Source of the DNA: Gammaproteobacteria bacterium
GTDB lineage: Bacteria > Pseudomonadota > Gammaproteobacteria > Pseudomonadales > Pseudohongiellaceae
DNA length: 64,000 nucleotides
Assembly (NCBI GenBank): GCA_029253585.1
Contig: JAQWZF010000005.1
Span: forward strand, 1-64,000
Direction: 5' to 3'
In this document: positions 35,625 through 44,905 of the stretch, piece after piece
How the letters are laid out: every line of letters starts with the position of its first letter
How positions within the stretch are numbered: the stretch's first letter is position 1
Notes under the pieces: model-generated
Told to the model about the DNA's origin: nothing
The model's database searches: none
The model's input: only the letters and a program-made list of their open reading frames with translations
Made by a program: the position numbers and the translations under genes

Positions 35625-36041
35625 ATGCCATCTGTAAAAGAACCCGTAGTTATCGAATCAAGTTTTCACGTTCGCTATGCCGAAACTGATGCCATGGGCG
35701 TGGTGCATCATGCGGGCTATCTAGTCTATTTTGAAGAAGCTCGCAGTCACTATATGAGGGTGCTTGGCAACGACTATGCGCTTATCGAACGGCAAGGGTT
35801 TCGGCTGCCAGTAACCGAGGTAGGACTGCGCTATTTGGGCAGCCTTTGCTACGGAGATCGGGTTACGGTGCGCGCCTGGGTTGAAGAAAACAGGAGCCGA
35901 CAGATACGCTTTGCCTATGAAATACTGAAGGAGAGCGATGATTCGGTTCTAGTGACCGGCTTTACCCAACATATTTGGACCAATCTGAGTGGCAAGGTTA
36001 CCCGGGCACCTCAGCAATGGGTGGATATGATGGCTGGCTGA
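35625..36041 (+). CDS. Acyl-CoA thioesterase, YbgC/FadM (hot-dog) type
   Basis: A 138-aa cytosolic thioesterase. The signature HVRYAETDAMGVVHHAGYLVYFEEAR has the catalytic aspartate of the 4-hydroxybenzoyl-CoA thioesterase family, and LRYLGSLCYGDRVTVRAWVEE is typical of the fold. The length is normal. It is not in a tol-pal cluster, so a role in acyl-CoA turnover like FadM is more likely than the YbgC role. Stands alone. Confidence 0.92.
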   Translation: MPSVKEPVVIESSFHVRYAETDAMGVVHHAGYLVYFEEARSHYMRVLGNDYALIERQGFRLPVTEVGLRYLGSLCYGDRVTVRAWVEENRSRQIRFAYEILKESDDSVLVTGFTQHIWTNLSGKVTRAPQQWVDMMAG

Positions 36042-36402
36042 GCTACCTGGCTACCCAGCGGTACAGGGGTTTAATTCAGGACGGGTGCAGGGTGCTGCGT
36101 GGCCCATGGATTAGCCCCAAAGAAGCAAATTCACAGCTAACGCCTGCCCTCAGAAGGCCCCAGACGGGCGAAAACGCACGAAATACTGACTATGAGCCTC
36201 TTTTCCTGCACCAGCCCAGAAGTGACAAAACTTGCAGGGGGACAAAAGATTGCCGAAAATACCGATAAAATCGATCAACATTCGTGTTTTAGCGGGCTCC
36301 CGGGGATCCCGTGAAGTGCTGTTTCCGCTGTACTGAGCGTCGCTATACAGCTAAGGTCCTATACTATCTGGGTTGTGCCCCGAAATCAGGCAAAAAACAG
36401 CA
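36042..36402. other. Intergenic stretch with no recognised gene
   Basis: About 360 nt between the thioesterase gene and the DUF1631 remnant. No protein family, RNA or clear terminator was recognised. It may include the promoter of the DUF1631 gene. Confidence 0.35.
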
Positions 36403-38674
36403 ATGAAAGAAGTAGTAGACGAAGTAAGACTGGTCGCGGTGCGGTCTCTAACGCGCTAGGTCGTCACGGCCCTGGAAAATGCGACTTTACAGATTGAAGC
36501 GTCTGCGATGCAATTCACGAACGTGCAACTGCCTCCAATTCGCGAGGAGTCCCGCGCGGTCGCCGAACGTTTCATGACCAATCTCAATGAATACTTCACA
36601 ACTTTTAAAGTCAAAACTTAGAAATAGACGATGCCGATTACGACAAGCTCTCTTTGGTTGATCACGATTATCTGGAAGCGATCATTGCGATGGAGGGCAT
36701 TGTTAATCAATCTCGCAATAGCGAAAGGCCGCAATACGTAAGTTTAACTACACGCCTGGATTCTATCTTTCCCAATCTCACGGTCAACGAAACCAACAAT
36801 CCTCTCGATCCCGAACAGATCGGCGACTGTTTTAACGAATCGATTCGTCCACTGGGCTTAAAGGCTCACTACCTTCTGACTATTTATCGCGAATTCAACA
36901 AGGCCGTCTTTCACCATTTGGAAGGGGTGTTTGCCGAGTCGAATAATGTATTAATAGAAATTGGTGTTATGCCCGAACTTGATGTGCGGGCACGAAACAG
37001 GAAAATCGCGAGGAAGAAAGAGCGGCGGAAGAGGCTAGAGCATCTGCCGAGGCTGAAGAAAACAAGCTGGCCGCTGAAATCGCCAAGACAGCCCCTGCCT
37101 CAAACAAAACTGAAATAATCCGTAAGATCGAAGAAAGAGTAGAGCAAGCAAAACCTGATCACTCCCATGCTGAAAGGTTTTCTATGATGCAAACCCTAGT
37201 GAAGGGCTTGGCAGACCAACAGAGGGATCGCTCAGCCTTGCCTGTCAACATACCAGTAGCAGCCCCCGGGCAGACTGACCTGGCGTCGGAAAACGCAGAC
37301 CTAAAACAACAGCAGGCTCACTTAATGTCTCTGCTTACCGACATTCAGAGCCGCCTAAACCTTGGCGAGACGAGCAGCAACCTTGCGGGCTGTTCTAACG
37401 GTGCCGGCATTGAAGAAATAAACATCAATGAATCAATATCTCGAACCCTGGAAGAGAGTAGCAGCTCTGGCGATATCGGCGCTATCGACGCACAATCATC
37501 CGATGTCATCAATCTCGTTGCCCTGCTATATAAAGATATCTGGAACGATAATTCTTTGCCTGTGGCGATGAAAGAATTAATAGGCAAAACGCAAATATCT
37601 ATCATGAAGCTCGCGCTCAGCGATACAGACTTCTTCGACGATGACCAACATCCGGGCCAAGTGATCCTCAACGAACTAGCTACTGCGGGAATCGCGAGGA
37701 CCGAAAATGAAGATCTTGAGAGCGATCCGATTTTCACCAAGATTCGCGAACTGGTTGAGCGACTATTGGCGGAAGAGAATGTGGACAAGAGCTTCCTTCA
37801 GGGGCTGATCAATGAGCTACGCCAGTTCAAGAATCAATTTAATTCCACCGATGCGGCGCTAGAACAACGAATTCGTGAAGCACACGATCATAGTGAACAG
37901 TTGGAAGATGTGAACGAATTCGTCAGGCAAAAGGTCCAAGAGAGAATCCTGCGTGACGATCTCGACCCTTCCATACAAAGCCTTCTAGACACGCATTTTC
38001 ATGATCTCCTAGTGAAGCTCGTGCTAAATGAAGGCCCCGGCGGCAGGTCATGGAAGCCTTTCATGAGCACCATCGATGTTTTGTTATGGGCCGTGAAGGC
38101 AGACAAGCTTCCAGGTGACAAAAATCGATTCGAAAAAATCAACCCTCGCCTTCTGGATAATATCGAGAAGGCATTGGAAATCGGCGGAGCCTCTAAATCG
38201 AAGAGAACGAAAGCCCTGCGTCAGCTGAAGCAAGTACAACAATATAGCTTTCATATGGCAGAGAGTAACGGGGACGCTACACTGCGGGCCGCCAGCGTTG
38301 ATGGCAAAAGCACAGTGGATGCCGAGTCTGCTCGTCAAGACAGAAAGCCACCTCCCCTGCCTCGGGACGACCCCCATCTTCGACAGGTGGACAAATTTCC
38401 TATTGGGACTTGGCTTGAATTTAAAGGTGCCGCTGGCGTACCTGTGCGCTGCGCACTCGCTTCCAAGATCGACAGCATCGACAAGGTATTCTTCGTGAAC
38501 AGTAAGGGTATCAAAGTTGTAGAACTCTCTCGCATGCGCCTGGCTCGCGAACTGAAGGCAGGCTCCGTCAAGATAGTCAGCGAAGGCTCGCTAGTCGACA
38601 GAGCAATGGAATCCGTCATCAGTAATTTACGCGATACGGCGCAAGCTCAAGAGCCGGATGCCGCCGCAAATTAG
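36403..38674 (+). pseudogene. DUF1631-family gene with several disabling mutations
   Basis: The full stretch is about 757 codons, the usual length of DUF1631 proteins. The reading frame is broken at least three times: an in-frame TAG at 36457-36459, a stop or frame change at about 36601-36621, and a frame change at about 36985-37000, after which the frame reads E-E-R-A-A-E-E-A and continues openly from there through 37184 to 38674. The C-terminal part has the family block FHDLLVKLVLNEGPGGRSWKPF and DVLLWAVKADK. The intact C-terminal part (496 codons from an ATG at 37184) might still be translated. Function of the family is unknown. Confidence 0.75.
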
Positions 38675-38724
38675 CACTCGCTTAATTACCCGCATAGAAC
38701 TACTACTTTCAATCTCGAGATGAG

Positions 38725-40068
38725 TTAGAGATTGCCAATTATCTCGGAGAACCTTTCATTCACTGGATAGCCACCGGCTGTCCAGCCCAGACGTACTATC
38801 AGTAAATCCAGAGAAGGGATCACCATCAGATATTGCTGCCTGTTACCTTGTGCGGAGTAGGCATCCTCAGGAATGTCTGACCAGCGCAATTCTTTATTGC
38901 CCCGATTCAACCACCACTGATAGCCATAGGCCTTCTCATTCCCCGATGCATTCGGTGTGGTTGCCTTCGCCACCCAATCTTCACCCACTATTCGCTGCTC
39001 ATTAATTACCCCGCCGTTCAGCATCAGCTCGCCGATGCGCGCCCAGTCTCGCGCAGATGCATACAGATAAGAGCTGCCCATATAGACGCCACTGGCATCC
39101 ACTTCGAAGATGGCATTCTGGAATGCCAACGGTTTATGAATACTCTCCATATATCCGTCATAATTTTCCTGATAACCACCGGCCCTTTCGAAATAGATGC
39201 GCGACAATAAGTTTGCAGTGCCCGAACTGTAGTTAAAATGAGTACCGGGCTCATGTAGCACCGCCTTTTGCATGACGAAGTCTGAAGCAGACGGCTCGGT
39301 AAACAACATGGCGGTCGCGTCATCGCCGGGATTGTATTCCTCGGAGAATGCGAGGCCGTCCGTCATAGTCAGCATATCGCTGATGCGTATCTGAGTGCGC
39401 CGATCCGTCTGCCACTGCGCAAAGCCAGGAGTCTCGTTTAGATCCAATAATCCACGGTACTCAAGGTTCGCCAACATGATTGACGTCAGGCTCTTCGCCA
39501 TGGACCAGCCAAGCAAGGGGGTCGTGGCATCCGCGCCCTGCCCATAGGCCTCGGCGATAACACTGCCGCGATGGGCGACCAGCAAGGCTCGTGTGTTGAG
39601 GCCCAGTTCATTGTCCACGCCTAGCAATCGCTGCAGCAGCTCTTGAATCCGGGCATCGGCAGTGCCAACCGTATCGCCTAAAGGCCAGAGCGCAGCGCTA
39701 AGTTGTGATTCTTGCGTCTGCACAGAGGTGCGTTGCGAGTAGCCAGAGTAGTCGATAGCGCAGCCTATGTTGGGTAAGTAGTTCGCAGTCTTCTCGCTCA
39801 AGCCGAACAATGAAGTCGTCACCGTCCTCTCGTTGCTGTCGAATTCAACTGTGAGCTCCTGCAAGATCCCTGAGTATTGCACCAGGTCATCGAAGGACTG
39901 TTGCTCCGAAAAGCCGGAGACGTAACGCGCACTGCACAATAGCTTCGAACCTATTCCGGTAGCGACACCAGGCGCGCTCAGTAGATAGGACGGAGGGAAC
40001 CCTGCAAAGGAAGCCAGACCCAGAAGTAGCGCGATAGTTGCTATCAATCCAATTACCATTTTTTTCAT
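38725..40068 (-). CDS. Exported serine hydrolase (beta-lactamase/D-aminopeptidase-like, class C fold)
   Basis: A 447-aa protein with an N-terminal membrane or signal segment (about 5-20). The nucleophile motif is S-x-x-K in LLGWSMAKSLTSIML; the tyrosine motif is in THFNYSSGTANLL; the C-terminal part has KAYGYQWWLN. Members hydrolyse esters, peptides or beta-lactams. The ATG at 40068 has GGAG 9 nt upstream; the frame is open ten codons further. Lies 55 nt downstream of an MFS carrier gene on the same strand and may be cotranscribed with it. Confidence 0.87.
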   Translation of the reverse strand: MKKMVIGLIATIALLLGLASFAGFPPSYLLSAPGVATGIGSKLLCSARYVSGFSEQQSFDDLVQYSGILQELTVEFDSNERTVTTSLFGLSEKTANYLPNIGCAIDYSGYSQRTSVQTQESQLSAALWPLGDTVGTADARIQELLQRLLGVDNELGLNTRALLVAHRGSVIAEAYGQGADATTPLLGWSMAKSLTSIMLANLEYRGLLDLNETPGFAQWQTDRRTQIRISDMLTMTDGLAFSEEYNPGDDATAMLFTEPSASDFVMQKAVLHEPGTHFNYSSGTANLLSRIYFERAGGYQENYDGYMESIHKPLAFQNAIFEVDASGVYMGSSYLYASARDWARIGELMLNGGVINEQRIVGEDWVAKATTPNASGNEKAYGYQWWLNRGNKELRWSDIPEDAYSAQGNRQQYLMVIPSLDLLIVRLGWTAGGYPVNERFSEIIGNL

Positions 40069-40122
40069 AAGCAAACGCTCCGACGCACTCACTGGCAATA
40101 AGCGGCACTGTCTTTAGTTATG

Positions 40123-41391
40123 CTAGATATTCCGCAACCTGCCACCAAAAAGAAACAGGCACAATCCAAACGCACCAGCAAAAGCGGCAATCCAATAAGA
40201 CAGACTGTAAAAGTTACCGTTGATAGCGAAGGCGTAGCCCAAAACAGCAGGACCGGCTGCGGTGCCCAAGGAGGACATCAGGTTCGCCACCGCGAAGATT
40301 CGAGCATATTCGCGAATGCCAAACGCCTCCGCTATTAACAGGGGCTGCAGCATAAGCAGGTTGCCGACGGTTGCCCCGAACAGGGCGAGGCCAAGACACA
40401 GTGTTAGCACATTGACGCTTAGTGCAAGCAGACTCAACGAAAGCGCCTGCATAATCATCATGCCGATTGCGAATAATCGAATCGATACCCTATCTATCAG
40501 CCATCCGCCGATGAGGCGACCGATGATGCTGGCTATCGGCAATATAGCTACTGCTATGGCTGTCTGCGCCTCAGTCAGATGCTCTCTTGCCAGGCCGTAC
40601 TGATGCGCAATACCTCCAACTTGAGCCATCATCAGAAAAATATAGCCGATAGTAATACCCCAGAAGAAACGCGTGCCTCGTGCCTGCTTAAAAGTAATGC
40701 CGTCGAAGGTGGAGCCTGTAGAAGTCGAACCCGCCTTGCTGTCTGCATCCTCGCTAACACTCGCTTCAGGCTCCTGAACCGCGCCATCGACACTCAAGCC
40801 AATAGACTCGGGGCTGGCCCGCAACCAAATCCAGGCGATTGGAATAACTCCTACTACATAAAGCAGCCCCATCAGCGGGGCTGCCGTCTCGAAGCCCAAC
40901 GACTCAACCATTAACACACACAAGGGAGTCAGCAGCACGCCACCGAGAGACAAGCCCGTGGACGCAATAGACAGGGCCATGGCCCGCCTTCTGCGAAACC
41001 ATCTCGTCACCAATGTCGTGGCTGGAATCAGCGAAGAGGCAGAGAAGCCAATGCCGAAGAATATGAAGGCAATATACAGCTGCCAAACCTGCTGCACGAA
41101 TGCTAGCGAGCTCAGCGCGATGCCGGAAATTACCGCACCGGCACTTATGCATATTCTTGGGTCATAGTCCTGAACCCATTTAGCAACCCACAGCCCGGTG
41201 ATACCGCCGGACAGGAAGAAGATTGACACCGCGAATGAAGCGGTCTGCACATCGAAGTTTGGATTGGCTGCCAGCGCATTGAGATAGATAGCGTGGTTAT
41301 AAAAGCTCAGGCCACTACTGAAAGTCAGTAGCGCCATTATGGCTATTACTAATTTCCAGCCGTAATAGAGTGGGGTCTTGCTATCTGTCAT
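40123..41391 (-). CDS. Major facilitator superfamily transporter (monocarboxylate-transporter-like)
   Basis: A 422-aa inner-membrane protein with 12 predicted helices and a soluble loop at about 205-235 rich in Ser, Glu and Asp. The loop between helices 2 and 3 (VAKWVQDYDPR) and RWFRRRRAMALSIASTG are typical of the MFS class that carries organic acids. The direction and substrate are not visible. Downstream neighbour is the serine hydrolase. Confidence 0.85.
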   Translation of the reverse strand: MTDSKTPLYYGWKLVIAIMALLTFSSGLSFYNHAIYLNALAANPNFDVQTASFAVSIFFLSGGITGLWVAKWVQDYDPRICISAGAVISGIALSSLAFVQQVWQLYIAFIFFGIGFSASSLIPATTLVTRWFRRRRAMALSIASTGLSLGGVLLTPLCVLMVESLGFETAAPLMGLLYVVGVIPIAWIWLRASPESIGLSVDGAVQEPEASVSEDADSKAGSTSTGSTFDGITFKQARGTRFFWGITIGYIFLMMAQVGGIAHQYGLAREHLTEAQTAIAVAILPIASIIGRLIGGWLIDRVSIRLFAIGMMIMQALSLSLLALSVNVLTLCLGLALFGATVGNLLMLQPLLIAEAFGIREYARIFAVANLMSSLGTAAGPAVLGYAFAINGNFYSLSYWIAAFAGAFGLCLFLFGGRLRNI

Positions 41392-41564
41392 GGCCGAAAA
41401 TCAACTTAGTCGAGGAAAAAGATTTACCAGCAGGCGCCCTAATCGCTCTAACGATCTAAGAGCGGCTAACAAGCATACTACTTGTGAGTTTACGCGCTCG
41501 TTGTTTTTAACATCGAGCGCATCTAAAAATATTTTTGAAATTGTTGCTAGTGTATTTTATCGGT

Positions 41565-43304
41565 TCACTGCTCGTAAAAAGTGAAGTAGCCGGTAAACAT
41601 TTCCTCCCAGCTCTCCAAACCAAATGTGACTTCCTTATTTGGGTCTGGGTTCGAAGGGTTTGATGCCGAGTTATCAAATGCACCTATTACCCGCAGTGTG
41701 CTTCCAGCCTGCACGGCCTCGGCCTGATCTAACAGGTAGTGCGGCTGCCACCCATAGTTGTAGGCAGGCACGCTAAACAGCTCTTTCATTTGCCCATCAG
41801 GGCTTTCCACTACAAACTTCATGCGCTTGCCACGGAAATTCATTCTGGCACGCACTCCTGTGATAACCACGTCCTTATCCAATATGTGCTGGGCCCGCAT
41901 CTCGAAGTCATGATCATTCGGAGGCAGGACGAAACGGCTTGCGACCGCCTGAGTCATTTTCTCTTTCAGGTCTGACTCATCGCTGAAATACAAACCGACC
42001 TGTGTCTCATCGACTGTAGACTGGCCGTTAGTCACATAGTGGAACTGCATAGACAGCTTATGGCCGCGGGGAATTAGCACGCCGGTCCCCCGATCAAACT
42101 CAACAGCATTTAGCTTACCGGGGAGATAGCTCTCGACAAATCGACGCGTAACAGATTCGCTTTCGCGCTCGGCACCCCAAAAATCTTCTTCCGGCGGCGT
42201 CACGAACGTCATCAGATGATGTAATACAGACTCATCACCCGCTTTGTATTCTATGGCTCGCAGCCATTTGTCCTCTTCAAATGGCAACTGCGCATCATCA
42301 TAGACATAATCCATCACACCGATTGCAGGCACTTCGTTCGACGGACCCGTAACGATAAAATCTGGCTCCCCGAATGCCCAAGCCGAATTATCTCTTGCGG
42401 CATACGCCTCAAGCGGATCGACTTCGCTCTCACCTCTGGGGGCCCGGTTATTGATCCAATGCACTAGCGTCTGCACGTCATCAGGATCCAGATATCGCGC
42501 CCCCGCGGAATGACCAATATACGGATCGACCTGCGTAGGCGGCATACGCTTGTTCAGCAGAACCTCCTTGATCATTGGTGACCAACCCAGGGCCATGATG
42601 TAACTATCCAAAGCGAAGGGGCCTACCCCGCCCTGACGATGGCAGTCGGCACAATTTTCGATGATGATGGGGGCCACTTCGCTGGCATAGTCCGGTGGCG
42701 ACTCGGCATGAAGAAGTTTCTGTGGATAGACGATCTCACAACCTGCCCCAGACTGACGCACAGTGTCGCTTGCAACCTCATCTATGATTGAAGACAGAAC
42801 CGACGCCAGCTCTTGAGTTGGCTGGCCCTTAAAGAACAGAGACAGGCGCTCCGGGTTCAGCACCAAAACCTCACCCGCGCCGACGATATCTAGCGTTTCG
42901 GAGATAAGCTGACCATCGTCTTCGAGAATCGGTAGCTCAGTCCCCAGCGCGCTTAACTCGGAGCGATCTAGATCCTGGGTGTCTATTAAAAGAAATTCGA
43001 ATTCGTCTCCCGAGTGCTGCCGCGCTATGCTGGTGTAGCTTTCTAGTAGAGAGTCCATGGCGGAGCAGTCTTGCGCATAGGCCATGAGCACCAACGCCTT
43101 TCGATGCTGATAGCGGCTCAGCTGATGAAACGTGCCACCACTGTCGAGTAGAGCAAAGTCTTCGATCCGGTCGAGCGCCGAGAAAGAAGACGTTGACATG
43201 ACGCTTAGCAGCAGACCCGCTACAAGAGGTAGTACAGATTTCCAGCCGCCGCGACGAGAGGCGAGCAGTTTACTACTGTGTTTACGATTTCCCTTCAATT
43301 CCAC
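41565..43304 (-). CDS. Thioredoxin-like / cytochrome c / copper-monooxygenase fusion with a broken second copper site (paralogue D)
   Basis: A 579-aa protein, GTG start, with a long basic N-terminal region before the signal helix (about 22-42). Thioredoxin-like part about 46-175 without CxxC; heme motif CADCH (C218, C221, H222); KRMPP; first-copper ligands H362-H363 and H422 and the M569 of WEEMF are kept. The HxH pair that binds the second copper in paralogue A (AHMHFRGK) is changed to ARMNFRGK, so both histidines are gone. By PHM knowledge, loss of this copper should abolish hydroxylation. It may be a heme-only electron carrier, a regulator, or a decaying copy. Confidence 0.85.
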   Translation of the reverse strand: MELKGNRKHSSKLLASRRGGWKSVLPLVAGLLLSVMSTSSFSALDRIEDFALLDSGGTFHQLSRYQHRKALVLMAYAQDCSAMDSLLESYTSIARQHSGDEFEFLLIDTQDLDRSELSALGTELPILEDDGQLISETLDIVGAGEVLVLNPERLSLFFKGQPTQELASVLSSIIDEVASDTVRQSGAGCEIVYPQKLLHAESPPDYASEVAPIIIENCADCHRQGGVGPFALDSYIMALGWSPMIKEVLLNKRMPPTQVDPYIGHSAGARYLDPDDVQTLVHWINNRAPRGESEVDPLEAYAARDNSAWAFGEPDFIVTGPSNEVPAIGVMDYVYDDAQLPFEEDKWLRAIEYKAGDESVLHHLMTFVTPPEEDFWGAERESESVTRRFVESYLPGKLNAVEFDRGTGVLIPRGHKLSMQFHYVTNGQSTVDETQVGLYFSDESDLKEKMTQAVASRFVLPPNDHDFEMRAQHILDKDVVITGVRARMNFRGKRMKFVVESPDGQMKELFSVPAYNYGWQPHYLLDQAEAVQAGSTLRVIGAFDNSASNPSNPDPNKEVTFGLESWEEMFTGYFTFYEQ

Positions 43305-43678
43305 TGCCCTCGATCTCTCACTTGCATACTGAATTTAAGCATGGCCCTCTGACCTGGCTGGCAGAGCGCAATAATGCGTTTTTGCAATCCAGCTTCGCCC
43401 AATCTCTTCGCCATCAATTATGATGCGGGAATCCTCTCATACTAAGGACGACGCTGACAATTGCCGAGCTTGTTACATTTTGTTTAAAACTAGCCCTGTA
43501 GCGCGCTATTTCTCGACACCTTCAAACTAGACTCCAAGTACAATGCCGTTTATCCTAGCTGCCCTGTTTGAATGGATTCAGCAACTTAGAAATAACCACT
43601 GTCTTCGCTCTCGCAGCTTACAAAAGAGTACGACAGAAAAATCGGATTTATCGAACCTGATCTTTGGAGAGAACATCG
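43305..43678. other. Divergent promoter region between paralogue D and the unknown secreted gene
   Basis: About 370 nt without a gene. It must hold two promoters. No clear palindrome or RNA was recognised, apart from the ribosome site GGAGAG at 43666-43671, 7 nt before the start at 43679. Confidence 0.35.
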
Positions 43679-44617
43679 ATGCGAAAGTTTCAAAAAACAC
43701 TAGCGCTACTAACCTTTGCCCTGGCGGCAGTTTTTAGCCTTCAGGCACAAGCCCAATCTGCAGACAATGGCCGCTTCCTGAGCCTTGCACCGCCAACTGG
43801 CCTGCCAATCATTCCTGTAATGGAAGGCTGGATCGCCAACCCAGATGGCACTACAAGCTTTTCTTTTGGCTTCATCAATCGCAACGACGTGCCTGTAGAT
43901 ATCCCAGTGGGTACTGCGAATTACATAGAGCCCGCGAAATACAGCGGCATGCAGCCTACTCATTTCCCTGCTGGGCGTTCAACGGGTGTATTTACCGTTA
44001 CAGTGCCTGCCTCAGAAGCAGATAATGACGTTTGGTGGCACATCAAGACTGGCGCCGAGGAGGCCTTAAAGGTTCCGGGTCGACGCGGTGCCTCTGCCTA
44101 CGAGCTAGACTTCATCTTACCTCGTCCACAAGGCGCCATGCAGCCACACGCTGGCTTTGGTGAGAACGGCGCTAGATTACCCGGCCTATTCGCACAAGTT
44201 GGCGAATTTGACGGCAATGTCAGAGCAGGCGAGCCCGTCGTTTTGACGGTGAATGTTGAAGATATCTCGGAGCGAGACTCCACTGACCCCCGCTTTGTTG
44301 AGCCCATTCCAATGGGTGTGCATTTCAGTAAGTATCAGGGCCCAGGCGAGATAATGTTTGAGCATCACGAAAGCACTGTAATCCCCGAAAACCCTTATGA
44401 TGAGGGTGATCGCAGATTCCGCTTCTTCCGCCAGCTCGAGCCGGGTGATGTCCAGGTCGAGGGTGGCCGTGGTATCGCAAACGTAATTGCTACATTCTCA
44501 CAGCCCGGTGAATACATGATTCACACCAAGGTAGAGAATTTCCGCGCCCCTGATAGCTCAAACGGCGACCAGTGCTGCTGGACGAATATCGTTCAAAAAG
44601 TCACTGTAAATCAGTAA
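43679..44617 (+). CDS. Exported beta-sandwich protein of unknown function beside the short copper oxygenases
   Basis: A 312-aa protein with a signal peptide of about 25 residues (cleavage after AQAQ). The mature part reads as two all-beta domains: about 40-140 with SFGFINRNDVPVDIPVG and 165-310 with GEPVVLTVNVEDISE and FSQPGEYMIHTKV. The only two cysteines are adjacent, in DQCCWTN close to the C-terminus, and could bind metal or form a disulfide. Start chosen at the ATG with GGAGAG 7 nt upstream. It precedes two heme-copper oxygenase genes on the same strand, so a partner or chaperone role is likely, but not shown. Confidence 0.75.
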   Translation: MRKFQKTLALLTFALAAVFSLQAQAQSADNGRFLSLAPPTGLPIIPVMEGWIANPDGTTSFSFGFINRNDVPVDIPVGTANYIEPAKYSGMQPTHFPAGRSTGVFTVTVPASEADNDVWWHIKTGAEEALKVPGRRGASAYELDFILPRPQGAMQPHAGFGENGARLPGLFAQVGEFDGNVRAGEPVVLTVNVEDISERDSTDPRFVEPIPMGVHFSKYQGPGEIMFEHHESTVIPENPYDEGDRRFRFFRQLEPGDVQVEGGRGIANVIATFSQPGEYMIHTKVENFRAPDSSNGDQCCWTNIVQKVTVNQ

Positions 44618-44827
44618 GCTATTGATTTTTAATGTTTTCTTTCCGGCCGTCCAGGTCGGGAAGAAAGCAAATCAGGACGCTTCATCGATGTTCCCGGCTG
44701 ATCAGGCAATAGCTACGATAATCAGCGCAAAACAGCCCCTCTAAAGTGTTTCAATTTGTTGCAATGATTCCCCGAAAATGACCGTAATCGGTGGACTTCT
44801 GGGTAGCAGCCAATTAATATTTCAGAG

Positions 44828-44841
44828 TTGATTTCAATCAA
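44828..44841. promoter_or_regulatory. FNR/Anr-type binding site upstream of the short heme-copper gene
   Basis: TTGAT-TTCA-ATCAA is an exact match to the FNR/Anr consensus (TTGAT, four bases, ATCAA). Its centre is about 71 nt before the start codon at 44906, a usual place for activation. FNR-family proteins respond to oxygen or nitric oxide, which would suit an O2-using heme enzyme. Confidence 0.65.
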
Positions 44842-44905
44842 AGAATTACCAGATAAAAGATTTTTTTAAAAATAGCCCCACAACTTTCACTTTTAGGAGA
44901 AAGGC

